From: JAYWIG01 sp043789035
GTDB lineage: Bacteria > Pseudomonadota > Gammaproteobacteria > Burkholderiales > Burkholderiaceae_E
Direction: 5' to 3'
Length of the DNA: 64,000 nt
Assembly (NCBI GenBank): GCA_043789035.1
Contig: JAYWIG010000362.1
Span: forward strand, 1-64,000
Within the stretch, counting starts at the first letter, position 1, and the number at the start of each line of letters is the position of its first letter. This document shows positions 8,898-17,159 of this stretch, in pieces. The notes below the pieces were generated by a model. That model saw nothing but the letters and a program-made list of their open reading frames with translations. It was not told the origin of the DNA and did no database searches. Both the position numbers and the translations under genes were made by a program.

Positions 8898-10028
8898 CTA
8901 GACCGTAGCAATCGGCGTCGCTGGTGACCCAACCGCCCCGGGCAATCGCAATGGTGGCGCAGTCAGTAAGAATCGCGAGCGCTTATTTTCCCGAAGCCAT
9001 TTCGCTAAATCGGTGAGATACCAAAGCTCACCCAAATGAATACCATGCTTAAACAAGCAGTGTTCATGTAGAGGCAATTTCGGACGACGAATACGGCGCT
9101 CATCGCTAGCTGGGTATTTGTCACTTGTCTCGAATAAACCCGGCCATTCGCTATGCATTAACTCAACCGCTAAATTGTCTGCGATTAGGCACGCGAGGCC
9201 ACTATCGGTGATCCAATTTAACAACTTATCGTCCCAACCATCTAAACCACTTCCAGTCGCAGCTAGGTATTCCACATCGGGTTGGAGCTGCATTTTTAGC
9301 AAGGTATTGGCGAAACCCGTGTTCACGCAAACCATATCGCCACGCTCGACCTGTACATTATCGGCATCGAGAATTCGCATAAGCTGGTCATAACCTACCG
9401 CTACTTTTTTGCGGCCAACATGCGCTTCTAGATCGATCATGACGGCTCGACCTTGGGCACCATGCTCGGCAAGGTTGGCAATACTTAATTTATGAGCGTT
9501 TGGATTAGGGAACTCCATCCACGATGCTACCGGTGCTGCATCTTTCACGCCGGCGACGATATCGGAACCTGCTTTAAAACCGTTATAAAACACCTGCTCT
9601 GCAACACCGTCGCCATCAGCATCGAACTGTGATCCAACATGCGCAAAGCTATCCCATTGAGTGGAGTACTGCAAATTCATCACTAAGATATCGTCACAAA
9701 TCACATCGGTTGCTTCGGGAGAAGCCGCCGCCCAGGACCAGCAAAAACCTTGCGTGCCTTTTTGCGCACCATCGCGAGGTGTGCCAAAGCGTTGCGGCGG
9801 TTGTCGGCGTGGGTTGAGCACTTGGCCGCCAGGGTAATCGAGAGGCAAGGATAAGCAAAAGGTTAAACCTTCGCGAACTTCCGCAACACCTTGCAACACC
9901 TTTTCTTTAGTGACCAAGTTCATTCGGCCACGCTCATCATTGGGGCCGAACTCTCCCCATGAGGAGCCTTTAGGCGAATGCTTCCAGCGGTTTTGCGTGG
10001 TTGTCGGCGCATTTATCGAGCTAGTCAT
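8898..10028 (-). CDS. Cyclase-family protein (kynurenine formamidase-like fold)
   Basis: A 376-residue member of the cyclase / arylformamidase family (PF04199), longer than KynB (about 210). The metal-binding segment of the family corresponds to YSTQWDSFAHVGSQFD, with the His and Asp retained although the consensus HxGTHxD is altered. Later parts such as GDMVCVNTGFAN and the LHEHCLFKHGIHLGELW region match the larger amidohydrolase-like members. The start codon overlaps the pdeM stop as ATGA and has a strong GGAG ribosome-binding site. The substrate is unknown; a cyclic amide or lactone hydrolase is plausible. Confidence 0.78.
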   Translation of the reverse strand: MTSSINAPTTTQNRWKHSPKGSSWGEFGPNDERGRMNLVTKEKVLQGVAEVREGLTFCLSLPLDYPGGQVLNPRRQPPQRFGTPRDGAQKGTQGFCWSWAAASPEATDVICDDILVMNLQYSTQWDSFAHVGSQFDADGDGVAEQVFYNGFKAGSDIVAGVKDAAPVASWMEFPNPNAHKLSIANLAEHGAQGRAVMIDLEAHVGRKKVAVGYDQLMRILDADNVQVERGDMVCVNTGFANTLLKMQLQPDVEYLAATGSGLDGWDDKLLNWITDSGLACLIADNLAVELMHSEWPGLFETSDKYPASDERRIRRPKLPLHEHCLFKHGIHLGELWYLTDLAKWLRENKRSRFLLTAPPLRLPGAVGSPATPIATV

Positions 10029-10756
10029 TGGTATCTCCTTTTTTTGCGGCGCTCATCAGCAACGATTGTTGTCACATCGTAAACCGATTGCGAGTCGGTG
10101 ACGAACACCTGCTGTCCGGGTTCCCATTGCACAGGATGCCCGCCGGTGAACTCGCCGAAAGCAGGCAAGATTAATTGATTTGATTGCCGCCAGAAGCAAG
10201 GCAATCGCGTGGAGTCGACTCGGCCCCTCAATCGTTGCACTGGGTGCCAATGCCCGGCAAAACAAAAATTTGCCGAGAGGTTTGTTTCTGGTTCATGCAA
10301 TAACCGAAAGCCAATACTTTGATTTAGCGCAAGGACGAAAGGCGCGGGTTCGAACGCCACACCGATTTCATTTTGTAAGGGGCCAGTCTTTGCATCATGG
10401 TTACCACCAATGAGAACCATCTGCACGCATTTGTGAAGTATTCGCCAATGCTTTAGCTCATTAACAATACCTGCTTGGTTTGCTACTGGGCCATGAAAGA
10501 AGTCCCCCAGAATGTAAAGCGTTGAGGCGCTAGTTTGTTCTAGAAGTAAGCTTAGACGAGCTAAATTTGAGTGGGTTGTACCGCTGGGAACCGGCACCCC
10601 AAGCGACCTGAAAGTGGCCGCTTTACCGATATGAACATCGGCAACGAGAAGCGTTTTAATAGACGGGAAAAATACCGCCCTATCAGGCAGCAGCCAACAA
10701 GGTATCGTCTGTATTGTCGTCGCTAGCGCCCCAATCGCCCATGCCGGTAAAGTCAT
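10025..10756 (-). CDS. pdeM: Ligase-associated DNA damage response endonuclease PdeM
   Basis: A 243-residue calcineurin-like metallophosphoesterase of the PdeM group. All metal motifs are present: LLVADVHIGKAATFR (DxH), LGDFFHG (GD), IGGNHD (GNHD) and FAGHWHP (GHxH). The preceding CWLLPDRAVFFP is typical of this family. PdeM homologues normally sit beside an Lhr-type helicase, an MBL exonuclease and an ATP-dependent ligase; here the helicase is 1.4 kb away and the other two are at 27.8-30.9 kb. ATG 10756 is chosen for its agreement with the family; it lies inside a small ORF (10683-10913) in another frame, so its translation may depend on that ORF. A TTG at 10801 in the same frame is an alternative. 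Confidence 0.85.
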   Translation of the reverse strand: MTLPAWAIGALATTIQTIPCWLLPDRAVFFPSIKTLLVADVHIGKAATFRSLGVPVPSGTTHSNLARLSLLLEQTSASTLYILGDFFHGPVANQAGIVNELKHWRILHKCVQMVLIGGNHDAKTGPLQNEIGVAFEPAPFVLALNQSIGFRLLHEPETNLSANFCFAGHWHPVQRLRGRVDSTRLPCFWRQSNQLILPAFGEFTGGHPVQWEPGQQVFVTDSQSVYDVTTIVADERRKKRRYQ

Positions 10757-10913
10757 GAACCGATTGTAAGCCGCAGGCAGCGGTCGAATGTTTCGAAACA
10801 ATTAAAGGCCGCGTCGCAGACCCTAGCGCGTTTAGTACGCCACGGGTTTCAGCAAAATCCCATTGTTGCCGGGTGGTTTGAATAAGCCTATCGATACTGC
10901 AAGTTTTAGTCAT
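10683..10913 (-). CDS. Small hypothetical ORF overlapping the pdeM start
   Basis: A 76-residue open frame beginning MTKTCSIDRLIQTTRQ, with a strong Shine-Dalgarno (AAGGAAGAG) directly before its ATG. No family is recognised. It overlaps the first 73 bases of pdeM in a different frame. The good ribosome site and the absence of one in front of pdeM suggest it may be translated, either as a leader that couples to pdeM or as the 5' stump of a gene whose remainder was lost. Coding status is uncertain. Confidence 0.35.
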   Translation of the reverse strand: MTKTCSIDRLIQTTRQQWDFAETRGVLNALGSATRPLIVSKHSTAACGLQSVHDFTGMGDWGASDDNTDDTLLAAA

Positions 10914-11018
10914 GATTCTCTTCCTTTCATTGGTAAAAGTGTAGAGAAGCTTTGCTACAGGCGCATGACCAATTAGGGTGAGAAAGCCAAAAAAGTTAAC
11001 CGTTTGGCGGAATTAATG

Positions 11019-11510
11019 CTATTTTTGCGCAACTTTATTGGCGAGCTGTTGTTCTAACACCGAAAGCCTAGCGTACAAAGCCTCAACGTCGGCGAATTTT
11101 GCCTGCGCTGCAGGTAACTCGATACGGTTACCCCAAGCTTGCCAAGCACCTTCCAAAACACGAACTTGATGAAAACCAGCAGCGCGCAATGCACTAGCGG
11201 CTTCGAGCGAACTCGCTTCGTCGAACCCATACACAATAGTTTCGCGATTTTTCTGCAGGTTATTTAGCTGCTGAAACTGGCCTCGCGGCGCATTCACGGC
11301 ACCGGGTACAAAGCCGGTACGCAATGTACGCACAACTTCACCGCGAAACTCTGGAGCTGGACGCACATCGATAATCTGCACCCAGTTTTGATTTAAACGG
11401 GAGAGCATCTCGGTGCTATTAATTGTGCTCGACAAAGGCTCGGCCGCGCTCACGAGTTGGCTGGCGACCAGGAAAACAGCGGAGAAAATTAGTTTAGAAA
11501 AGGATTGCAT
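11019..11510 (-). CDS. Exported rhodanese-like protein lacking the catalytic Cys
   Basis: A 163-residue protein with a Sec signal peptide ending near LVSAAEP and a single rhodanese fold: VQIIDVRPAPEFRGEVV, PGAVNAPRGQF and a C-terminal VRVLEGAWQAWGN. In active rhodaneses the loop after the central strand begins with Cys; here the equivalent stretch reads ETIVYGFDEASSLEA and the mature protein has no Cys at all. It is therefore not expected to transfer sulfur and is more likely a binding or scaffolding domain in the periplasm. The C-terminal 25 residues look like a short coiled coil. Confidence 0.8.
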   Translation of the reverse strand: MQSFSKLIFSAVFLVASQLVSAAEPLSSTINSTEMLSRLNQNWVQIIDVRPAPEFRGEVVRTLRTGFVPGAVNAPRGQFQQLNNLQKNRETIVYGFDEASSLEAASALRAAGFHQVRVLEGAWQAWGNRIELPAAQAKFADVEALYARLSVLEQQLANKVAQK

Positions 11511-11625
11511 GGATTAGCTCATTTTTTGGATCGATCGATTCTGGGCATACCCATCCAAACATGCAATTATTGTTATAAAAAATGATATTTACATATCAAA
11601 TACCGCATAACCCTTCGACACCAAC

Positions 11626-12209
11626 CTAGGCAAGCACAATTTCCACCCGCTTATTCTGCCGCCCTTCACTACGAATCTTAGTCACTTTAATGCCACCAAT
11701 TTCGCTGACGTTGGCAACATGGGTGCCACCGCAAGGCTGCAAGTTGATACCAGGAATCGATAGCAAACGCACTTTGCCCGCACCCGACGGTGGCTTCACG
11801 CTCATGGTCTTGACCAGCTCTGGCCTTGCTGCCATTTCCTCGTCGGTAATCCATTGAGTTTCGGTTGCCACTGCGCGTGCAATCAAATCGTTCGTGCCCT
11901 TCTCGATTGCATCAGCTTATAGCGTCGCTCCCAATCCAGCTGCACCTTAACAACGTCGCCCATGGATGGTTTGGCTGAATCTGCAGCGAGAAAATGAACG
12001 ATGCTGTCCCGTGCCTCGCCTTTACGGGTATCGATGATTGATAACTTTTGGCCATCTTTTAACATCATGAACCCGGTATCGCCTGCCTGGCCACCGCCAG
12101 TTGGGTAGAACACTGTGCGGTCAAGTACAACACCTTGCTCGGTGATTGCTACGACGGTTGCTTCGCAAGTTTGCAAATAGGCATCGTCTCTAAATAAAGG
12201 AATGGTCAT
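11626..12209 (-). pseudogene. Broken alanyl-tRNA editing protein (AlaX)
   Basis: Two pieces of an AlaX-type trans-editing protein lie in different frames. The N-terminal part (12209-11883) has VVLDRTVFYPTGGGQAGDTG and ends at DWERRYKLM. The C-terminal part has WITDEEMAARPELVKTMSV and the metal motif CGGTHV. The HxxxH-containing segment that should follow RYKLM (family form MHTALHLL) is absent, together with roughly 60 residues. The surviving frame resumes as DAIEKGTNDLIARA. The junction contains GATGCA, which could belong to either side. With half the zinc site missing, editing activity is not expected. The start overlaps the helicase stop as ATGA. Confidence 0.85.
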
Positions 12210-14647
12210 TTCGGCCCCAGTGATTTTTCGACGTCCGCGATCATACGCGCGATTCGGTCGGAGAGTTTTTCAGTACTGAGCTTCTCGCGCAAACGCTCCA
12301 CCATTAGCGGGAATGCAAATGGTGTGGGCTTGTCGATCTCAACAAATTGCAGCTTACGTTTTGCAATGCGCTCTAGGCATTGACGCAAGCGGCCAAGCTC
12401 TAACTCTTGCTCCATCACTTCAGTTTCAGCTTGGCTAAGCAGCAAGTTTTGCGAATCATGCTTACGAAATACTTCATAAAACAATCCCGCAGACGCTTGC
12501 AGTTGTTTATTGCTTTTCGGCGCGCCGGGAAAGCCTTGGAACACCAGCCCCGAGATGCGGGCGATCTCCCGAAAACGGCGCAGCGCTAACTCGCTTGAGT
12601 TCAAACTTTTCAATACATCATCTAACAAGTGATCACTACTCAACAACGCTTTAGCTAGGCCAGACCAATCAACAAGCTCTGGCGAGAGCATCTCCAAACC
12701 ATAGTCATTCACCGCAATAGAAAAGGTTGCTGGCTTTTCGCGGGACGCTCGCCAAGCTAGCAACGCCCCTAAACCAATATGAACATTGCGCCCGGCAAAC
12801 GGATAGAGAAATAAATGATGACCTTCTTTCGAATGAAGTGATTCCGCAACTAATGTATTCGGAGTTGGTAAGCCAGACAAGGTTTCTTGCAAGCTCAGAA
12901 GCGGCTTGATCATCTTCATTTCACGACCAGAGAAATCGCCATTAGCGGCACGCTCCAACCTCGCTAGAACCGCATCGGCCATTTCGCTGGAGAGCGGCAT
13001 CTTGCCACCACCCCATCGCGGTACAGCACTTCGTTTGCCCGACGCTTTCTTGACGTAAGCCGTCATTTCATGAATGCGAATAAGCTCTAGCAATCGACCA
13101 GCAAACAAAAAGCAATCGCCTTTATTTAAGCGACTAATAAAACTCTCTTCTACCGTGCCGATGTTGCCGCCACTTAACCATTTCACTTGAATCGATGAAT
13201 CAGAAACAATCGTACCAATCGACATGCGGTGGCGCTTTGCGATCAAAGGGTCGAGCACCCGTAAAACCCCTTGTTCGTCAATCACCACGCGTTTGTATTC
13301 ATCATAGGCCCTAAGGCTTTGGCCGCCGCGCACGACAAAATCAAGCGTCCATTCGAATTCTTCATTCGTGAGGTTGCGATAGGAATAGGTGGTTTTTACC
13401 TCATCGAATAAATCGAGCGCTCGAAAGCCTGATCCTAAAGCGACGGTCACCAAATGCTGCACCAACACATCAAGCGGTTTGTTGGGTGGCGTGCGGGATT
13501 CAATAGCCAGCGCTGCCACCGCATCTTGCGCCGCAGCCGATTCAATCAGCTCCATGGCGTTGGTTGGTACTAAAGTGATGCGGGACGGTTTACCCGGCGA
13601 GTGGCCAGATCGACCGGCGCGTTGCAGCAAACGAGCAACGCCTTTAGGGCTGCCAATTTGCAATACTCGCTCAACTGGCGAGAAATCAACACCAAGGTCT
13701 AAGCTCGATGTACACACCACTGCCTTGAGCTTGCCTTCCTTTAAACCGCCCTCAACCCATTCACGCACACTCTTGTCGAGCGAACCATGATGCAGGGCTA
13801 TCAAACCCGCCCAATCGGGCCGAGCTTCTAACAAGGCTTGATACCAAAGCTCGGCCTGCGAGCGAGTGTTACAGAACACCAATGTGGTTGAGCTACCGTC
13901 TAGCTCTTTGACCACACCTTCACGCATTCGAATACCAAGATGCCCCGCCCAGGGAAAACGATCGACGGACGGCGGCATCAACGTATCGACAACGATCTTC
14001 TTAGGAACAGAACCTTGCACAAGCACGCCATTCTCATCACCATGCAGCACATGCATTGCCTCACGCAAGTTACCTAAAGTAGCGGACAAACCCCAGACCA
14101 TTAATTTCGGGTTGAACTTCTTTAGTCGCGCTAATGCCAATTGGGTTTGAACACCGCGCTTATTGCCCATAAGCTCATGCCACTCATCGACCACTACTAA
14201 GTCAACAGAGCCTAATCGATCCTCGCAACCAGACGCGCCCAGCATTAAACTTAAGCTCTCTGGCGTTGTCACCAAGGCCTCGGGGCTTTGTCGATTTTGT
14301 TTAGCGCGTTCACTCGAAGACGTGTCGCCGGTGCGCATTGCTACTCGCCACTCGATATCGAGCTGAGCAATAGGCTCTTCGAGCGCCCGCAACGTATCCG
14401 TCGCCAACGCCCGCATTGGAGTGAGCCAAATTACTCGCAGTTGGTGCTTCTGCTTAGGCGTTTTTTGATTGAGCACTGCATTGAGTACACCCAACCATAC
14501 CGCGTAGGTTTTACCTGAGCCTGTAGTGGCATGAAGCAAACCAGAGCGATGCTCAGCGATGGCCTTCCATACCTCACGTTGAAAGGGGAATACCTTCCAT
14601 TGCTTGGCGTCTAGCCAAGATTGCAGTGTGGGATGAATTAATGCCAA
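12206..14647 (-). CDS. Ligase-associated DEXH-box helicase (Lhr type)
   Basis: An 813-residue superfamily 2 helicase of the Lhr-core type. Motifs in order: Q-like FPFQREVW, Walker A HATTGSGKTYAVW, motif Ia WLTPMRALATD, DEVH-like VVVDEWHELMGNKRG, motif III GLSATLG, motif V SLDLGVDFSPVERVLQIGS and motif VI RLLQRAGRSGHSPG. The C-terminal Lhr-specific region follows. It is the helicase usually clustered with PdeM, an MBL exonuclease and an ATP-dependent ligase in a DNA damage response set. An in-frame stop lies just upstream, so translation must begin at TTG 14647 or later. The broken AlaX gene overlaps its end by 4 bases. Confidence 0.9.
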   Translation of the reverse strand: MALIHPTLQSWLDAKQWKVFPFQREVWKAIAEHRSGLLHATTGSGKTYAVWLGVLNAVLNQKTPKQKHQLRVIWLTPMRALATDTLRALEEPIAQLDIEWRVAMRTGDTSSSERAKQNRQSPEALVTTPESLSLMLGASGCEDRLGSVDLVVVDEWHELMGNKRGVQTQLALARLKKFNPKLMVWGLSATLGNLREAMHVLHGDENGVLVQGSVPKKIVVDTLMPPSVDRFPWAGHLGIRMREGVVKELDGSSTTLVFCNTRSQAELWYQALLEARPDWAGLIALHHGSLDKSVREWVEGGLKEGKLKAVVCTSSLDLGVDFSPVERVLQIGSPKGVARLLQRAGRSGHSPGKPSRITLVPTNAMELIESAAAQDAVAALAIESRTPPNKPLDVLVQHLVTVALGSGFRALDLFDEVKTTYSYRNLTNEEFEWTLDFVVRGGQSLRAYDEYKRVVIDEQGVLRVLDPLIAKRHRMSIGTIVSDSSIQVKWLSGGNIGTVEESFISRLNKGDCFLFAGRLLELIRIHEMTAYVKKASGKRSAVPRWGGGKMPLSSEMADAVLARLERAANGDFSGREMKMIKPLLSLQETLSGLPTPNTLVAESLHSKEGHHLFLYPFAGRNVHIGLGALLAWRASREKPATFSIAVNDYGLEMLSPELVDWSGLAKALLSSDHLLDDVLKSLNSSELALRRFREIARISGLVFQGFPGAPKSNKQLQASAGLFYEVFRKHDSQNLLLSQAETEVMEQELELGRLRQCLERIAKRKLQFVEIDKPTPFAFPLMVERLREKLSTEKLSDRIARMIADVEKSLGPK

Positions 14648-14668
14648 GGCATATCAAGCCTGCTAAGA

Positions 14669-15049
14669 CTATTTCGCAAGCGCCACTGGCATATAAGGGT
14701 TGGCAGGGTTCACACTCAATTGCTGGGTTGCGGGATGCAAGACTAAATCCATCATCTCCATCGGAACGGCACCGAAAAGTGGCTCGTCACCCAGCACTAA
14801 GGCCGATAAATCGCAGTATCGATCCTCAAAATAAACACGGATTGGGCCGACCATTGGAACGGGTTTTCGAGAGCCATCAGCAAGGATAACTTCTCTGATA
14901 CTTACCTCGGTTGTATCGAAACCCAATTGAACTGCAAGATGCTGAGGAATCGTTAGAAACACTGACCCAGAATCGACAAGCGCACGTGCGTCGATGCGGC
15001 GATTCATCATCGCATTTTCTAGCTGTATGCTGGCGTAGGTAATTCCCAC
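14669..15049 (-). CDS. Clan AA (retropepsin-like) aspartic protease family protein
   Basis: A 126-residue single-domain protein with the retropepsin active-site motif in ARALVDSGSVFLTIP. The flap-like and second-strand regions follow in VILADGSRKPVPMVGPI and LVLGDEPLFGAVPMEMM. Such proteins would act as homodimers because each carries one catalytic Asp. The GTG at 15049 is preceded by AAGGG at 5 bases. It lies just upstream of the helicase gene on the same strand, 21 bp away. Bacterial members are widespread and mostly uncharacterised. Confidence 0.75.
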   Translation of the reverse strand: MGITYASIQLENAMMNRRIDARALVDSGSVFLTIPQHLAVQLGFDTTEVSIREVILADGSRKPVPMVGPIRVYFEDRYCDLSALVLGDEPLFGAVPMEMMDLVLHPATQQLSVNPANPYMPVALAK

Positions 15050-15118
15050 TATGCCCTTAAAAAAATCAACTTAAAAAACACATGTCAATTCTACTGGCGC
15101 TTTTTACCAATTAGGTGC

Positions 15119-16000
15119 TTAGCCAGTAATCCTATTGGGTAATGCATTAGGTACAGTCACAGCATTCGAAACAGTAACAATCCATCCTTCCACGGGATCA
15201 ATACCGACAGGCAAGCCGAAATTTTCCGCTCGCCTTTGCTCGCCCCAAGCAGTCTGAAGCAAACAAATGCATGCGTCCAAGGTATCGCCACTTCCATCTT
15301 CAATGCATTGTTGCCTGACGGCGGGATCAAATTTTACGCTTAAATTCAGGGCATTACGGCCATCTTCCATTGTCTCCACAATAGCTTCACGCAATAGCTT
15401 TCTAGGTTCATCTTGCTTGTGAATATCATCGCTCTTGTACGAACTCCTTCCGGCGATAGTTCTCGCAAAAAAGCCTGGGTAGGCCTCTAAAGCAACTCTC
15501 GTTACATCACCTTGATGCAACATCGGTATAGAAACACCGGCGTTCAGCAATCTCGTCGCCCCCGCATGCAGCATATAAGCCACGGGCGGATTCACCCACT
15601 TCATCGATGGAGATGAACCAGCAGGAATGTCGCACTGCCTATGCGCGAACTTTCCTCCAGCAGGCCTGCTATCGCAAAAAGCTTTGAACGCTTGCACCAG
15701 CTCTGGCCGCGATAAAGTTTCGATATGAGCAATATGCTCCATCCAGCTAGCATGCGGCCATCCAGCAGATTGAAGAAACTCTCTGGGTAAGGCGAATGGC
15801 AAATCGAAACCGGCAACCCAAGGGCCTTTAAGCTCTAACCATACTGAAAATTCATCAAGAGAATATAGCGGCGAGATGCCCTCAACACAAAGCGCTTGTT
15901 GCCCGCGCCAACGAGCCAACCGACCGCTTGCCACCGTGATCGGCTTTTTCTTAGTTGGTGCGGAGCTAAAGTCCACGCCAAATAGTTTAGGTAAACTCAT
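15119..16000 (-). CDS. DUF429 protein (predicted RNase H-fold nuclease)
   Basis: A 293-residue DUF429 protein. It opens with the family signature LFGVDFSSAP, whose Asp corresponds to an RNase H-fold acidic residue. Further signatures are VAGFDLPFALPREFL, VALEAYPGFFAR and the C-terminal GSGDTLDACICLLQTAW, where the Asp pair fits a metal site. The function of the family is unproven. The start codon is 21 bp from that of the divergent SDR gene, so the two share a promoter region. Confidence 0.82.
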   Translation of the reverse strand: MSLPKLFGVDFSSAPTKKKPITVASGRLARWRGQQALCVEGISPLYSLDEFSVWLELKGPWVAGFDLPFALPREFLQSAGWPHASWMEHIAHIETLSRPELVQAFKAFCDSRPAGGKFAHRQCDIPAGSSPSMKWVNPPVAYMLHAGATRLLNAGVSIPMLHQGDVTRVALEAYPGFFARTIAGRSSYKSDDIHKQDEPRKLLREAIVETMEDGRNALNLSVKFDPAVRQQCIEDGSGDTLDACICLLQTAWGEQRRAENFGLPVGIDPVEGWIVTVSNAVTVPNALPNRITG

Positions 16001-16021
16001 TGGTTAGTAATAGGAGCCATC

Positions 16022-16783
16022 ATGACATTGAAGCATTCGAAAAAAACCATGTTAATTACCGGTGGTAGCCGGGGCATAGGCGCTGCTGTCGCCATCATTG
16101 CTGCGCAGCGCGGCTACTCAATTGCAGTGAATTATGCGAGTAATGAGAAAGCTGCCGCCCAAGTGGTTGAGCAAATCAAAAACTTTGGCGCTGACGCATT
16201 TGCCATTCAAGGCAATGTTGCTGTCGAAAGCGACATCCTACGAATGTTTGAGGCGATTGATGCACGGTGGAGCAGGCTTGATGCGCTCATCAACAACGCT
16301 GGAATTGTGGCAGTCAAAGCGCGAGTGGACGAAATGTCGGCTGAGCGACTACAAACCATGTTTACGACCAACGTAATCGGCTCATTCCTTTGTGCCAAAG
16401 AAGCTATCAAACGCATGTCGAAAAGGTATCAAGGTAGTGGCGGTGTGATTGTGAACTTATCCTCAGCTGCGGCTCGCTTAGGTAGCCCAGCGGAGTATGT
16501 CGACTATGCGTCATCCAAAGGTGCGATTGACACCATGACGATTGGTTTGAGCAAGGAACTTGCAGCGGAAGGTATTCGCGTAAACGCAGTGCGGCCCGGC
16601 TTAATCGATACCGACATTCACGCCAGTGGCGGCCAGCCTGATAGGGTTGAACGCTTTGTCAGCATGATTCCAATGCAGCGGGGTGGTACCGCCGAAGAGG
16701 TTGCGAATACCGTCATGTGGCTGGTCAGTGACGAGGCAAGTTATGTGACTGGGGCGCTGATTGATGTCGGCGGCGGGCGCTGA
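16022..16783 (+). CDS. Short-chain dehydrogenase/reductase
   Basis: A 253-residue classical SDR. It has the cofactor motif ITGGSRGIGAAVA, NNAG in ALINNAGIVA, the catalytic Ser in VNLSSAAARLG and YxxxK in YVDYASSKGAID, followed by the usual VRPGLIDTDIHASGG and a C-terminal TGALIDVGGGR. The sequence NYASNEKAA after strand 2 suggests NADP. AGGAG precedes the ATG. It resembles FabG/glucose-dehydrogenase-like oxidoreductases; the substrate cannot be assigned. Confidence 0.88.
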   Translation: MTLKHSKKTMLITGGSRGIGAAVAIIAAQRGYSIAVNYASNEKAAAQVVEQIKNFGADAFAIQGNVAVESDILRMFEAIDARWSRLDALINNAGIVAVKARVDEMSAERLQTMFTTNVIGSFLCAKEAIKRMSKRYQGSGGVIVNLSSAAARLGSPAEYVDYASSKGAIDTMTIGLSKELAAEGIRVNAVRPGLIDTDIHASGGQPDRVERFVSMIPMQRGGTAEEVANTVMWLVSDEASYVTGALIDVGGGR

Positions 16784-16819
16784 AGCCTTTATTACCCTGT
16801 TTCCCGATATACTTTAGAT

Positions 16820-17023
16820 ATGAAATTAGTAGGCAAAAAAGACCGGCATGAAATAGAGTTGGACCCGGAAAAAGCATGGAAGCGCGGCAGAGAATTAGAC
16901 GCCTTACTCAAAAGCACTTCGCCCCCGCACCCGCGGGGGATTTGGCGGTTGACCCACAGCCAAATGAATCAAATAGACTTACAACGCCAAGTCGCCCAAT
17001 TCAATCGCGTCAATAATGGATAA
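16820..17023 (+). CDS. Small hypothetical protein, first of a coupled pair
   Basis: A 67-residue charged ORF with a recognisable C-terminal pattern, PRGIWRLTHSQMNQIDLQRQ, of the sort seen in small conserved hypothetical proteins. No known domain. The ribosome site is weak. Its last codons overlap the start of the next ORF (ATGGATAA), which supports both being translated. It sits between the SDR gene and the broken aminotransferase on the same strand. Confidence 0.5.
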   Translation: MKLVGKKDRHEIELDPEKAWKRGRELDALLKSTSPPHPRGIWRLTHSQMNQIDLQRQVAQFNRVNNG

Positions 17024-17156
17024 GCAACTCATCGCGCCAGAAGATTTATTTCTGACGCTTCTTAGGCGTTTTCAAGATGAGGGTGTTCAATATGTTCTCG
17101 ATTTATTGTTCGCCGCGAACAAGTCGATGTTGCGGAAGTTACAAGGCAAAGTATAA
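17016..17156 (+). CDS. Small hypothetical protein of 46 residues
   Basis: The ORF begins MDKQLIAPEDLFLTLL and ends LQGKV. It overlaps the preceding 67-residue ORF by 8 bases and stops 3 bases before the aminotransferase start at 17160. The predicted product is amphipathic and helical. No family is recognised. Its placement in a chain of closely coupled frames is the main reason to call it. Confidence 0.4.
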   Translation: MDKQLIAPEDLFLTLLRRFQDEGVQYVLDLLFAANKSMLRKLQGKV

Positions 17157-17159
17157 AGT

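Noticed and set aside
13389..13790. A 133-codon open frame opposite the Lhr-type helicase
   Set aside because: It lies fully inside the helicase gene, which has all its motifs in order, and shows no domain of its own.
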